64,000 nucleotides of DNA, taken from IMG/VR virus record IMGVR_UViG_3300045534_000133, positions 1 through 64,000 of that record. The stretch is one strand, 5' to 3'. This DNA comes from a virus. The translations under genes were made by a program, and so were the position numbers. Below the pieces are notes generated by a model. It ran no database searches. It had not been told where the DNA came from and saw only the letters and a program-made list of their open reading frames with translations. Below are positions 37,701 through 43,936 of the stretch, one piece after another (within the stretch, counting starts at the first letter, position 1; the number at the start of each line of letters is the position of its first letter).

Positions 37701-38411
37701 ATCGCTGATGAACTTGGACTCTTCGTGAACGGCTGCAGCGCCAAGACCACCGGCGAACTCGGGCACCAGTTTTTTGGCGTCATCGCTGTCCCAGATCGCG
37801 GCGCCCTGCTGCTCGGCCAGCAGTTCAGACACGGTGGATTTACCGGCGGCCGGAGGCCCCACCACGACCGTCATTTTCCGATCGTAGGCCAGCTTGCCCT
37901 TGGCGTAGCCCTTCGCCGTGGCCACCAGATCGTCAAGGGTTTCGTCGATATCCTTGCCGCCCGCGTAGGTGCGCCCACCCACGAAGGCCTGCATCTGCTC
38001 GTTCGTCATGTCCGGCGTGACCGTCGGCGTGATCAGCCGCATCTTCTCGGCGGCAGGCTCCAGAGCCGCCATCAGTTCAGCAGCGGGGGCTTTGTCTGCG
38101 ATCTTCGCCCAGACCGCATCAGCAGCTTCCTGCCCGATATCCTTGAGGACCGTAGGGTGAGGCTCGCCCGGCATAACCTTGGCAGGGTTGGTCTTGCTTC
38201 CGACGAACCCGACCGATGCCATGGCCTTGCCCTCGCTGCCGTGGCCGCCGGGCTTTTCGACAGCGCCCAAGGCCGGGCCTTCGTTGGGCTTGCCGTCATT
38301 GATCTTTCCGTCGCCGTCGCCGTCGCGAGGGTCGCGCGCCTTGGCGACGCTCTCCTCAACCCGGGCCATCAGGGCGGCTATGCGCTGTCCGAGTTGTTCG
38401 CCGTCTGCCAT
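31797..38411 (-). CDS. Giant polyvalent protein: zeta-toxin, Nudix, kinase and ADP-ribosyltransferase domains
   Basis: 2204 residues. Order: Asp/Gly calcium-loop-like DGDGDGKINDG (~35); zeta-toxin-like P-loop domain ~175-350 (GPPAAGKST at ~185, WDSDDAKK); unknown domain ~397-595 (ALSQDSMMVV, GGHSTADGQM, AFPDKKEYDY); PKGHPDGGKF motif; Nudix-like ~858-985 (IKEAFEESGL, Lys for Arg); KGTPLGGQF; HipA/PI4K-like kinase ~1140-1380 (KWLVKGN, GNWDVVGMGGDNLL, NIDPGG); ~90-residue tandem repeats ~1520-1735; R-S-E ADP-ribosyltransferase ~2080-2190 (Arg in YKWLRVEP, STSGF, EAELTS). Encoded among head genes, it is probably packaged and injected to modify host targets. Start ATG 38411 has GGGGG upstream. Confidence 0.9.
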   Translation of the reverse strand: MADGEQLGQRIAALMARVEESVAKARDPRDGDGDGKINDGKPNEGPALGAVEKPGGHGSEGKAMASVGFVGSKTNPAKVMPGEPHPTVLKDIGQEAADAVWAKIADKAPAAELMAALEPAAEKMRLITPTVTPDMTNEQMQAFVGGRTYAGGKDIDETLDDLVATAKGYAKGKLAYDRKMTVVVGPPAAGKSTVSELLAEQQGAAIWDSDDAKKLVPEFAGGLGAAAVHEESKFISDAVGMELRASGANIIYPVVGHNREKLAGLIDDYQSEGYTVELLHVMVTPDEAARRMAARYLKTGRLIDPGYFASIGDKPKTTYQTIKGEADGYAEIDVNGPQGSERITESIGVKNLVAGRALRPGGGGTDGGPGQMDAGGAGVAPQTTAGGSQGIGGNPDAKVFFEVAPDPNDAGLTARWNALDDADKFEISQSVSADLVPKALEAVGSKGEFSEQIGGYLGATNPSLSVRVDDPAKAIELSKVLGFALSQDSMMVVSETAAEGMEPVGIVTIELPESERDLASVSTLYDRLWAIKGEDGEPLIGGHSTADGQMIVLNYSGVPTDKLADLIDAQLERKYDISTDEAYSAFPDKKEYDYASGATEGAAPLRQAAGRLRSEATTLVGKYLARAEGRKARRPQGVGITKAKPGTLRAEMDAFAMALSMASEPVEPAVEPSAIERVRKGIKGLWQSWMHPRAPKGHPDGGKFQPKPGSDAAPKPKVTWSSGPLFDTPKPKAKHPLDFNGITKPFDGPKTGPKWTGKTDTGADKSYSLPSSAVKHPHTDDDGGEVWVKYPSKASPEVVWNDPDATATFTPNSPAPAVLQGIPTKLAYKPPQTAAEWVKVPGQNPAVEAMLPELTAPKGKNIGAGVIVQEEDGRVWIVSPTNGFGGYRQTFPKGTYEDDVPSLQANAIKEAFEESGLQVEITGVLGDFERTTSTARMYLAKRVGGSPARMGWESQAVRLAPVSTLRTWLNNGYTDHPIVEALEDLTGVKVRKKFDESKVDRWPKGTPLGGQFKDQGGGSGGYPAPPKIGWKKDGSGPGANATYYNQMKAVFDAAVKGDIAPAAALYKKNFAIMDAFNPNVKTNSHTKWKAQVGQYAMELMFVWQGKGMAAQSAKVIDGKLGPQSISGWTLIKSDGIGGTAPKGLYEDADGQKWLVKGNLQGKDDARARNEVLASKLMEAAGIPAPEYKLVDLGGKYGGGLGVATKWVEGLQKISTPGQRSKAKQQFAVHAWLGNWDVVGMGGDNLLVTPDGEVVNIDPGGALLYRAQGQPKTAMEFTAGAPDWETMRDPAKNADAAGLFGSMNATGLQDSAEALKGMTDEKITALVDAYWVDDGQNTKQKLASKLMARRDQILAKANLAPMNLPAASDAPQAASSTMYDVAAKTGAFVAEPPVVSPGGKAAESIATIQADEQAMGKATLAAKPMLSMLNNTWLTNAMNTDGKTKWDAMKVAAYYGQLAAFHDGISPASIAQIPDAIAKYLYTASEFEEANNKFGTGKPGVTTMAAGVSLASTPSAASSGYPEITDMKSAQEYAELAVMDAQDGLMPTAPKGPGMHGNTEDVNWLKKKYIEGFPPSKSTHELILNDNLYDKASTQGVALGGYGKALATYHDVLAGVTPKWGEKTASGAPSVVFDMISAEYYAKQAVRLGSNGIQPLPPTLPGDAYSEGISWLQSKYGPGGPGAVASTHAKALAGTLYGTELDAGMPNTTAINAYAKAMATNWEIATGKKAKGAVDTDALYAELTADTVKPALPDFAAAKLDASNSNASSHNAKVDLIEKLANVGNKSGILGLNYGTNTYGKKQAALANNALAALGSPHKVVPGQKKLAHPALTGAAENAAAADEIEEVVEVVEPTPAKPKKVVITKADLPPKPTFDKSSKAWKNTVNQQSVDAIEAAALEGNLTKLKGLTYPEHIDDAEGTLTGKQLEFSAHPSMKMQGYWSDTMKAVDDKFNPPKPLVPAKTIKKASLAKIAEAFPTAPLLTTVKQMPMNQRVGFWMALGQVQGERADFLPKAPITETVPASFKNSIPGLREKASPLSKQFMNSVQGSGAINDAYNQGKTTHGSIDLVAANVAMHKDAVELPEGSTVYKWLRVEPNMQAALLSAPVGTVLQNPGSACNSMSPTSTSGFAGSDPKTRARIVYRAAKGAKMMPTYKGSGYSYDSEAELTSLPGARMVLLGTKKMGNHFEIEVTLLPPHKNSLLTKL

Positions 38412-38441
38412 GGTGGCCCCCTGATTCCGTGCAGCGAGCCT

Positions 38442-38618
38442 ATGCGAACGACGGACGACTTGACAGCCTACCGTCGCCTCACCGGTCTCGCTCGCGCGCT
38501 TGGCGAGGAGGCTGACGACTGCATGTCGCCGATCACCGCCGCCGCGTTCAGGGCAGCGTCTCACTTCCTCACCCGTCTGGCCAGCGCCGTTTACACCAAG
38601 GGGCTCAAGCTGGACTGA
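38442..38618 (+). CDS. Possible small antisense-oriented gene (58 aa)
   Basis: A rightward reading frame in the 193-base gap between the Mu gpF-like gene and the giant gene: MRTTDDLTAYRRLTGLARAL, then a Met-Ser-Pro-Ile turn, FRAASHFLTRLASAVY and KGLKLD. It reads like a compact helical hairpin and has high third-position GC, but it opposes the surrounding operon and has only a weak ribosome site. It overlaps the end of the neighbouring gene by 14 bases. Confidence 0.4.
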   Translation: MRTTDDLTAYRRLTGLARALGEEADDCMSPITAAAFRAASHFLTRLASAVYTKGLKLD

Positions 38619-39741
38619 CAGGCTTCGGCGGCTCGATCGTGCGAATAAACTGGGTGCAACGACAGTTGGGATGAATAGGCGGCATCATCACCGGCCCCAC
38701 GGGCGTGGCGAAGGGCTGGGCGAACTTCACACCCTGTGGCGGGTTCATGCCCGGGACCGGCGCGCACACCTCGCACAGGCGCTCGTCGGCGGCCACCACC
38801 CACCGGCGGCGGACCAAGTCCTCCGACAGCAGGCCCTTCTCGATCGCCTGCCTGAAAGCCTCCTGAATCCCCATGTTGGTGGCGCGCAGGCTCTCCGTGC
38901 GGGCAATCGTGCGGGACCGGAACTGCAGGTATTTGCGCTTGTAGGCCGCCACCATCTTGTCGATCTGGGCAGGCGTCAGGGGCTTTTTCGTTGCCTGCGC
39001 CTTCGCGAGCGCGGCGTCGTACCGGAAATCGCGCAGGCGGCGGTTCAGGATGCCGTCTTTCGGGTCGCCGTCGATACCGGGCTTGAACACCTGCCGCCCG
39101 TTCACCCGGTCGATCTGCTGGCCCAACCCCCAACTTGCTGCAGACCGTTTCAGGTGAAAGGTTTCGAGTTCTTTTCGGAAGTTCCCGATCGCGTTGGCTT
39201 GTCGTGTGGTGAGCCCAATGGCTTCTCTGATTTTTTGGGCCTGCTTAATGGGGCCCTGACCGACACGCATGTTTTCCACCAGCACATCACGGATGGTCTC
39301 GCGCGTCGTGCCGCTGATCTGTTTGATGAGGCCAAGGTCATACTCCTGCAGCCAACGGGTGAGAGCGGGATTGATGCGATCGAAGTGGAACTCTGCCCGG
39401 CCGATGAACGGTGCCGTCCCGGGGGCCGCCAAGGCCTCAATCCCGGCCGCCCAGACCGCATCCTGCAGGGCGTCTTTCATCTTGCCCGCCATCATGGCTT
39501 CGGCCTGATCGGCGGCGGCTCCCACTACGGCCAGAACCTTGTCGCCCTGCCCAGATAGCAGCGCCTCTAACAGGGCATCCATATCCAGCATGTCGCCGTG
39601 CGCCTGCAGGAGGTCGAGAACGGCCTTGGCGATCTGCGGCTCAAACTTCTCGGCCAGCTTCTCGGCCAGCGACAGGTCTTCCGGCTTGACCTTGGCTACG
39701 GCGTGATCGTGCCCGCACAGTCTGGAAAATGTCAGCTTCAT
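38605..39741 (-). CDS. Mu gpF-like minor head protein
   Basis: 378 residues. The PF04233-type C-terminal domain is clear: TIARTESLRATNMG, RRRWVVAADERLCEVCAPV and MMPPIHPNCRC, with Cys and His residues that could bind a metal. The N-terminal part is helical (GTTRETIRDVLVENM, TTRQANAIGNFRKEL). Such proteins sit inside the portal/head and aid morphogenesis or DNA ejection. It is the first gene of the leftward block; its relative, the portal, is 14 kb away across a rightward cluster. Confidence 0.88.
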   Translation of the reverse strand: MKLTFSRLCGHDHAVAKVKPEDLSLAEKLAEKFEPQIAKAVLDLLQAHGDMLDMDALLEALLSGQGDKVLAVVGAAADQAEAMMAGKMKDALQDAVWAAGIEALAAPGTAPFIGRAEFHFDRINPALTRWLQEYDLGLIKQISGTTRETIRDVLVENMRVGQGPIKQAQKIREAIGLTTRQANAIGNFRKELETFHLKRSAASWGLGQQIDRVNGRQVFKPGIDGDPKDGILNRRLRDFRYDAALAKAQATKKPLTPAQIDKMVAAYKRKYLQFRSRTIARTESLRATNMGIQEAFRQAIEKGLLSEDLVRRRWVVAADERLCEVCAPVPGMNPPQGVKFAQPFATPVGPVMMPPIHPNCRCTQFIRTIEPPKPVSPA

Positions 39742-39752
39742 AATATCTGCCC

Positions 39753-39790
39753 TTGACGCCAGAACACTGCTCGCTTACCCATGCTCTAGC
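39753..39790 (+). promoter_or_regulatory. Rightward promoter-like region with GCTCTAGC box
   Basis: TTGACG (39753-39758) and the octamer GCTCTAGC (39783-39790) precede the first gene of the rightward cluster by 21 bases. The same order, TTGACG then GCTCTAGC about 30 bases on, occurs at 45425-45464. The octamer is also found at 57545, 59525 and, leftward, at 50017. Confidence 0.5.
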
Positions 39791-39811
39791 TTTATTCGCT
39801 TGGGAGGCGAC

Positions 39812-39925
39812 ATGACACAGAAACCTAACCGGCGCGGCCCCGCTGCGCCATCCCTCGCATGGGCGCCTCTGCAGGCGTTCGTGATCTTCGGCTTTATTGC
39901 CGCCATCTGGGCCATTCTGGCCTGA
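39812..39925 (+). CDS. Small membrane protein (37 aa)
   Basis: ATG 39812 follows GGGAGGCGAC. The protein has a basic Pro-rich head (TQKPNRRGPAAPS) and one membrane helix (LQAFVIFGFIAAIWAILA), so it is N-in with a short cytoplasmic head. Its own GCTCTAGC box, good ribosome site and tight spacing to the next gene support it as real. Function unknown; phages often use such peptides to alter host membranes. Confidence 0.7.
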   Translation: MTQKPNRRGPAAPSLAWAPLQAFVIFGFIAAIWAILA

Positions 39926-39948
39926 CCCCTTCACAGGAAACCACCACG

Positions 39949-40701
39949 ATGAGCAAGCAACCGAACCTGCCCGGAACGGCGCCGGTCAAAAAGAAGCAGT
40001 ACACCGAATATCCGGGGCGCCGCTGCCCGCATGCGGTGAACCGCCCTCTGCCCCACATCAAATATCAGATTGAAAACCTGCCGGGGTTCCGCACTGTCCT
40101 GCAGCAAACCGGCCTTAGTGTCGCCTCAACCGGCCACTCCGCTGCGCGTCGCATTTTGGGGGCTCACGTCAAACACGGGACCGACTACGCGGTGTTTGTT
40201 GACGAGAACGGTTACGGCGGTTTCGTGCCGAAACCGGGCACCATTCCCGAGGGCGCACGCCTGACGAACCCAAACATTTGCCAATGGGCCTTGCCCAAGC
40301 CGGTCCCCACCGCTGTGGTGCACGGGGTGGTGCATGGGAATGACTCGACCTTCCCTCCCACCTGCACCGGCGCAATCCGGCCTGATCGCCCCGACCTGAA
40401 ACCGTCGGAGTGGGCCAAAGCCCTGACAGCGGTGGTGGGCGCGATCAATCCGGTGACGTTCCGCTATGGCCGGAACGTCACCGACGAGACGGTGGCCGAG
40501 AGCGTTGGACTTCCGGTCGCCGCCATCACCTTGACCCGCCTTGAGGAATACGGCGAGCCGGTGCCCACGGTTAGCCCGGCCGAGTTAATCGCCCTGCGCA
40601 ATGAGGCTACCTCACGGGCCGAGGCGTTCCTGAAATACGCCGCTGACGAGGAAACCTTCGCCGCCCGCATGAACGCCGCCCTCGCGAAACTGGGAGCCTG
40701 A
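39949..40701 (+). CDS. Hypothetical protein (250 aa)
   Basis: Starts at ATG 39949 behind CTTCACAGGAAA. Begins with a basic segment (PVKKKQYTEYPGRRCPHAVN), then a globular part with YAVFVDENGYGGFVPKPG and a C-terminal half with VTDETVAESVGLPVAAIT, which could be a small helix-turn-helix, and a final helix. No firm family. It is followed two bases later by the TetR-like gene. Confidence 0.75.
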   Translation: MSKQPNLPGTAPVKKKQYTEYPGRRCPHAVNRPLPHIKYQIENLPGFRTVLQQTGLSVASTGHSAARRILGAHVKHGTDYAVFVDENGYGGFVPKPGTIPEGARLTNPNICQWALPKPVPTAVVHGVVHGNDSTFPPTCTGAIRPDRPDLKPSEWAKALTAVVGAINPVTFRYGRNVTDETVAESVGLPVAAITLTRLEEYGEPVPTVSPAELIALRNEATSRAEAFLKYAADEETFAARMNAALAKLGA

Positions 40702-40703
40702 TC

Positions 40704-41096
40704 ATGGCCAACACTCCCATCAGAGACGCCAAGCGCGCCGCCACCCGGGCGAAGATCGAGACGGCAGCCAAGGCCGTGTTCGACGCCAAAGGCTGGGAGG
40801 GCGGCGGCATCCGCCTGATCGCCGAGACGGCTGGCGTGTCCATCGGTGCCATCTTCGCCATCTGGCCTGACGGCAAGCGGGCCCTCTGGAGCGAGATTAT
40901 CAAGACCGAGCCGCCGGTGGACGGAGCGCTCTGGCGCTCCGCCCCGGGCATGCTGGCCATCCTTCGGGCCCTGCAGGCAGCGGAGGACATGAATCAGGCC
41001 GTCGGGCTCAAGGCTATGACTACTGAAACCCGCGTGGCGATTGACGCCATCGTGGCCAGCGCCACCACCCCCATGCCGTTCGAGGTGGGCCGATGA
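40704..41096 (+). CDS. TetR-like HTH protein (130 aa)
   Basis: The first ~60 residues fit the TetR N-terminal domain: TRAKIETAAKAVFDAKGWEG, IRLIAETAGVSIGAIFAIWP, then KRALW. The rest is a short helical region, smaller than a normal TetR ligand domain, so it may dimerise without binding a ligand. It overlaps the next gene (ATGA). Likely a phage regulator, target unknown. Confidence 0.72.
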   Translation: MANTPIRDAKRAATRAKIETAAKAVFDAKGWEGGGIRLIAETAGVSIGAIFAIWPDGKRALWSEIIKTEPPVDGALWRSAPGMLAILRALQAAEDMNQAVGLKAMTTETRVAIDAIVASATTPMPFEVGR

Positions 41097-41455
41097 ACCC
41101 GGCCCCCGAGAGCGCATCCTACCCCGTCGCGGGCGCCGCCGTGGCGTGCGGCGTCGATATCGGCATGGCGCAGCGCTACTGCTGGGCCAACCGGGTGTGG
41201 CTGCTGAACCCTTCCGGGCCGACGCGCCGGGCTTTGGAGGGGGCCTACAATGCCATCCTGCAGGTGTACGGCGACCAGACCACGGCCGCCCTGCAGGAGC
41301 GGCTGGAGGCGGCTATCATGGAGGACCGCATCTACTGGCCGGTCCCGGGCTGGAAAGAGGCGATGGCCGGGCAGCCTGATCGGCCCCTGCCCGACGTGGA
41401 CCGCACTGATGACGACGGCGTGGAGCCGCCGGAGCAGCCGGAGCCGATCGAGTAG
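41093..41455 (+). CDS. Hypothetical protein (120 aa)
   Basis: An N-terminal part with VACGVDIGMAQRYCWANR could be a helix-turn-helix; a helix with AALQERLEAAIMEDRIYWP follows, and the tail is Pro/Asp/Glu-rich and probably disordered. Coupled to the TetR-like gene by an ATGA overlap, so the two may act together. Confidence 0.7.
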   Translation: MNPAPESASYPVAGAAVACGVDIGMAQRYCWANRVWLLNPSGPTRRALEGAYNAILQVYGDQTTAALQERLEAAIMEDRIYWPVPGWKEAMAGQPDRPLPDVDRTDDDGVEPPEQPEPIE

Positions 41456-41524
41456 CGAAGCCGGGGCTGTCCATTTTTGTCAGCTATGCTATGGAGGGCC
41501 CCCGGCTCTGCAACAGGTGAACCC

Positions 41525-41722
41525 GTGACTGAATCCGCCAAACCCAAGGCCCGCCGTGGCTTCGCCTGCATGGACCCGGCCCGCGTCGCCGAGATCGCAG
41601 CCAAGGGTGGTCGCTCTGTGCCGGACGAGAAGCGTTCATTCTCGAAAGACCGCACACTGGCCGAGACCTCCGGCCGCAAGGGAGGCCTCGCTGGGGCCGG
41701 GAAAACGAAAAAGCCGGTCTGA
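41525..41722 (+). CDS. KGG-repeat small stress-type protein (65 aa)
   Basis: GTG 41525 has AGGTGA five bases upstream. The protein RGFACMDPARVAEIAAKGG, later RTLAETSGRKGG, has the spaced KGG repeats of the GsiB/Con-10 (PF10685) family, hydrophilic proteins linked to stress in bacteria. In phages they are small accessory proteins of unknown role. It has its own upstream region (41456-41524) with GCTATGCT and a long-range 8-bp inverted repeat (41459-41466 and 41500-41507). Confidence 0.78.
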   Translation: MTESAKPKARRGFACMDPARVAEIAAKGGRSVPDEKRSFSKDRTLAETSGRKGGLAGAGKTKKPV

Positions 41723-41738
41723 TCATTTTCCCGCTTGC

Positions 41739-41758
41739 TATATCAGTTCTCTGATATA
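41739..41758. promoter_or_regulatory. Perfect palindrome TATATCAG-N4-CTGATATA, operator candidate
   Basis: An 8-bp palindrome with 4-base spacer, 43 bases before the start of the gene at 41801 and just upstream of GCCTAGCTATC (41772-41782). A near copy (ATATCAG, ACGC, CTGA-C-ATAT) is found at 45434-45453 and half sites at 4227, 42406 and 45055, all before promoter-like boxes. Confidence 0.5.
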
Positions 41759-41800
41759 TGTTCCTCCCATAGCCTAGCTATCACTTGGGAGTGAAACGAC

Positions 41801-42004
41801 ATGATCACCTACGAAAAGCGAACCTTCGGGAAGGTTCCGGCCAAGACCGAGTATGTGGTGCGCCTTGATCGCCGCATGGTGGGCCGCATCCGGCCGTTCG
41901 AGGGCGGCTACCGCTACGAGCCCAAGGGCGCGCTCAACAGCATGATGGGCGCAACCTTCCCCACTGTCGCCGCCGCCAAGGCCTCGATCGAGGGCACCGA
42001 CTGA
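41801..42004 (+). CDS. Hypothetical protein (67 aa)
   Basis: ATG 41801 follows TTGGGAGTGAAACGAC. A small beta-rich protein (TEYVVRLDRRMVGRIRPFEG, YRYEPKG) ending in an Ala-rich helix. Stop and next start overlap (TGATG). The segment looks like a DNA- or RNA-binding mini-domain but there is no clear family. Confidence 0.72.
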   Translation: MITYEKRTFGKVPAKTEYVVRLDRRMVGRIRPFEGGYRYEPKGALNSMMGATFPTVAAAKASIEGTD

Positions 42005-42426
42005 TGGACGCCCTGAATACCCTTTCCATCACTGACCAGTTCGTTGTGCTGCGTCAGTTCATCGGCACCGACAAACAGCCCTACAGGGGCCTCCCGGGGC
42101 CTGTGATGGTCTTCCGGGTTAACGCGCTGCAGGCCAAGCCCAGTGAGCCCGAGGACGCCCTGTTTGAGCCCCCGGTGCGCCGCATCGACCTGCGCTCCGA
42201 CGATCGCATCCGCTTCACCGAGCAAGGTGCCGACGTGAAAACCGAACCGCGCGGCGCAAGGCCTTGGCTGCAGGCTCACCCGGCTGCCATGGGCCGCGCC
42301 AACGGCGCCTGCATCGTGCGCCTCACGTCGGAGGGGCGGCGTCGGCTGGCCCTGCTGAACGACCTGATCGAGACACATCAGGCAGCCCCATCATCCGTCC
42401 ACGAACTGATATCTGCATTGTCGTAA
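42004..42426 (+). CDS. Hypothetical protein (140 aa)
   Basis: Overlaps the previous gene by one base. Mixed alpha/beta, with PVRRIDLRSDDRIRFTEQGA and a C-terminal helix (RLTSEGRRRLALLNDLIETH). A CTGATAT half site (42406-42412) lies in its last codons, ahead of the next promoter-like box. Function unknown. Confidence 0.72.
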   Translation: MDALNTLSITDQFVVLRQFIGTDKQPYRGLPGPVMVFRVNALQAKPSEPEDALFEPPVRRIDLRSDDRIRFTEQGADVKTEPRGARPWLQAHPAAMGRANGACIVRLTSEGRRRLALLNDLIETHQAAPSSVHELISALS

Positions 42427-42428
42427 CA

Positions 42429-42436
42429 GCTAGAGC
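42429..42436 (+). promoter_or_regulatory. GCTAGAGC box (inverted GCTCTAGC)
   Basis: The octamer lies three bases after the upstream stop codon and 35 bases before the next start, and is the reverse complement of the GCTCTAGC box seen before other genes. It also fits the GCTA-type -10 element of alphaproteobacteria. No clear -35 is seen. Confidence 0.4.
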
Positions 42437-42470
42437 GTGCCACCGTATCACTTCACAGAGGAACAACCCC

Positions 42471-42668
42471 ATGATCGACATGCAAGACCCTCGCGACCAC
42501 CGCCGTGTGGCCGCCATGACTACCGACCAAGCCAGCCACAGAGGCTGGGACTTCCGCCCGTGCGACGAGCCGCCGCTGTGGTTCAGGGCCGTGGCCGAGG
42601 TGCTGCGTCCGCGCAGCCTCATCATCTTGGCTGCAATGGCCGGGGTTATCAGCCTGTGGTTTCTGTGA
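42471..42668 (+). CDS. Small C-terminally anchored membrane protein (65 aa)
   Basis: ATG 42471 has AGAGG upstream. A soluble N-terminal part (QDPRDHRRVAAMTTDQASHR) is followed by a membrane helix at the very end (SLIILAAMAGVISLWFL), so it is probably tail-anchored in the inner membrane. Overlaps the next start by one base. Confidence 0.68.
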   Translation: MIDMQDPRDHRRVAAMTTDQASHRGWDFRPCDEPPLWFRAVAEVLRPRSLIILAAMAGVISLWFL

Positions 42669-42874
42669 TGGAAAAAGTTCAGTTGCAGTTACCGACGACG
42701 CCATACCCGCTCGCCACCGCGCCGGTTTACGACCGGACCCGCGATGAGTTTGCAATGGCCGCACTGACGGGGCTTTTGGCGGCTCGCTCATACGACACCA
42801 CTGACGGTCTTGTTTATGCAGCAACCGCCTACACCCTTGCCGACGCCATGCTTAAGCAGAGAGAAGCATCATGA
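42668..42874 (+). CDS. Hypothetical protein (68 aa)
   Basis: ATG 42668 overlaps the previous stop (TGATG). Residues FAMAALTGLLAARSYDTTDG and a following Ala/Tyr-rich helix (YAATAYTLADAMLKQR) resemble a short helical hairpin protein common in phage small-gene clusters. Function unknown. Confidence 0.68.
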   Translation: MEKVQLQLPTTPYPLATAPVYDRTRDEFAMAALTGLLAARSYDTTDGLVYAATAYTLADAMLKQREAS

Positions 42875-43080
42875 CCTCGGATGCCACATACACCACGTCG
42901 GGCGCCAGCATGACGTTGACGCCGGGCCAGACCATTTTCATCAACGGAAAGCGCCATGTGGTCCGCGAGGTCTTCACGCACACGTTCACGGCGGACCCCG
43001 ACACTCGCAATCACCAGACACGGCGGGTTGATCGCGCGAAAGCCCGCGCCGCCGCCAAGTCCAAGAGGAAAGCATCATGA
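42871..43080 (+). CDS. Hypothetical protein (69 aa)
   Basis: An ATGA overlap links it to both neighbours. A beta-rich start (MTLTPGQTIFINGKRHVVRE) is followed by a very basic Ala/Lys/Arg tail (RVDRAKARAAAKSKRKA) that should bind nucleic acid or ribosomes. No family recognised. Confidence 0.68.
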   Translation: MTSDATYTTSGASMTLTPGQTIFINGKRHVVREVFTHTFTADPDTRNHQTRRVDRAKARAAAKSKRKAS

Positions 43081-43739
43081 CCCCCGACGAACTCCCCGCT
43101 GATATGGAGGGGCGCACCCCTGCACCAGAGGGGGAGGCCCTTTTGTGTCGCCTGTGTTCAATGGGTTTGAAGGAGTGCGATTGCATCTCCGAACCCCGCT
43201 ACGCATCCCCTGTCGTTCCTGCACCAGAGGGGGTGTTTGTTAGCGAGACTTGCGAAGGTGAAGTCTGCTGGTGCGGAAAGCCTGCGGTCCGAAAGGTCGG
43301 GGAGGAGTTTGCGGATGACGAGCCGAACCCTAACCGCCACAACCTCACTCGGTATATCTGCGCCCACCACTTCGCTGAACTCATGGGGCCAGCGGGGGCG
43401 CGGTCTGTCGGCATTGCCCCTGTCGTTCCGGTAGGGAGCGGGGAGGCGGTGGCGCGAGCCACCTGTCAAGACTGCGGTGGCCATATCGAGGGCTGGATTT
43501 GCCAATCGTGCGACCGTCAGTTCCGGGAAAACGACGCGGGCAAACTCGTTTTTGAGGACCAGCCTGTCGTTCCGGTAGGGGTGAGCAGGGAGGAGATTAT
43601 CAAGGCCGTTCGTCCGGTTCTAGACCGGCACCCAATGATCGACAGCAGCCAGTCGCACAAGCTGGACATTCAAGCCGGGTGGGTGGCCGACGCCGTCCTC
43701 GCAGCCCTTACAGGAGAAGACCCCAGAGGGGCAGGGTGA
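43077..43739 (+). CDS. Modular zinc-binding protein with PVVP linkers (220 aa)
   Basis: Three Cys/His modules are visible: LLCRLCSMGLKECDC; CEGEVCWCGKP with a later CAHH; and TCQDCGGHIEGWICQSCDRQF, a clear zinc ribbon. They are joined by repeated linkers (PAPEG, SPVVPAPEG, APVVPVG, QPVVPVG), and the last part is a small helical domain (REEIIKAVRPVLDRHPM). The linkers are encoded by exact DNA repeats of 16 and 18 bp, suggesting duplication by recombination. Possibly binds nucleic acid or proteins; function unknown. Confidence 0.72.
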   Translation: MTPDELPADMEGRTPAPEGEALLCRLCSMGLKECDCISEPRYASPVVPAPEGVFVSETCEGEVCWCGKPAVRKVGEEFADDEPNPNRHNLTRYICAHHFAELMGPAGARSVGIAPVVPVGSGEAVARATCQDCGGHIEGWICQSCDRQFRENDAGKLVFEDQPVVPVGVSREEIIKAVRPVLDRHPMIDSSQSHKLDIQAGWVADAVLAALTGEDPRGAG

Positions 43740-43936
43740 CCAGCCGCGTCGCGCGCTGGTACGCCACCGACGGCGAACTGGACTTCCTCTGGGAGGCCTA
43801 CGTCCATGAGGGCCAGCACAGGGCCCGGCTGACGGTGATCTGCAGCTACCCCGGGGACTCTGCAACCGGCACCGGGGCGAACGACAACGAGGCCCTATGG
43901 AGCGCGTGGGCCGCTTATCAGGACAGACCACAATGA
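43736..43936 (+). CDS. Hypothetical protein (66 aa)
   Basis: GTG 43736 overlaps the preceding stop (GTGA). A small beta-rich protein (RWYATDGELDFLWEAYVHEG, ARLTVICSYPGD) that ends in an aromatic helix. Overlaps the next gene by 4 bases. No family recognised. Confidence 0.62.
   Translation: MTSRVARWYATDGELDFLWEAYVHEGQHRARLTVICSYPGDSATGTGANDNEALWSAWAAYQDRPQ

Noticed and set aside
37398-38618. Long rightward frame across the start of the giant gene
   Set aside because: Most of it mirrors the leftward coding sequence; only its last 59 codons, in a real gap, were kept as a weak candidate.
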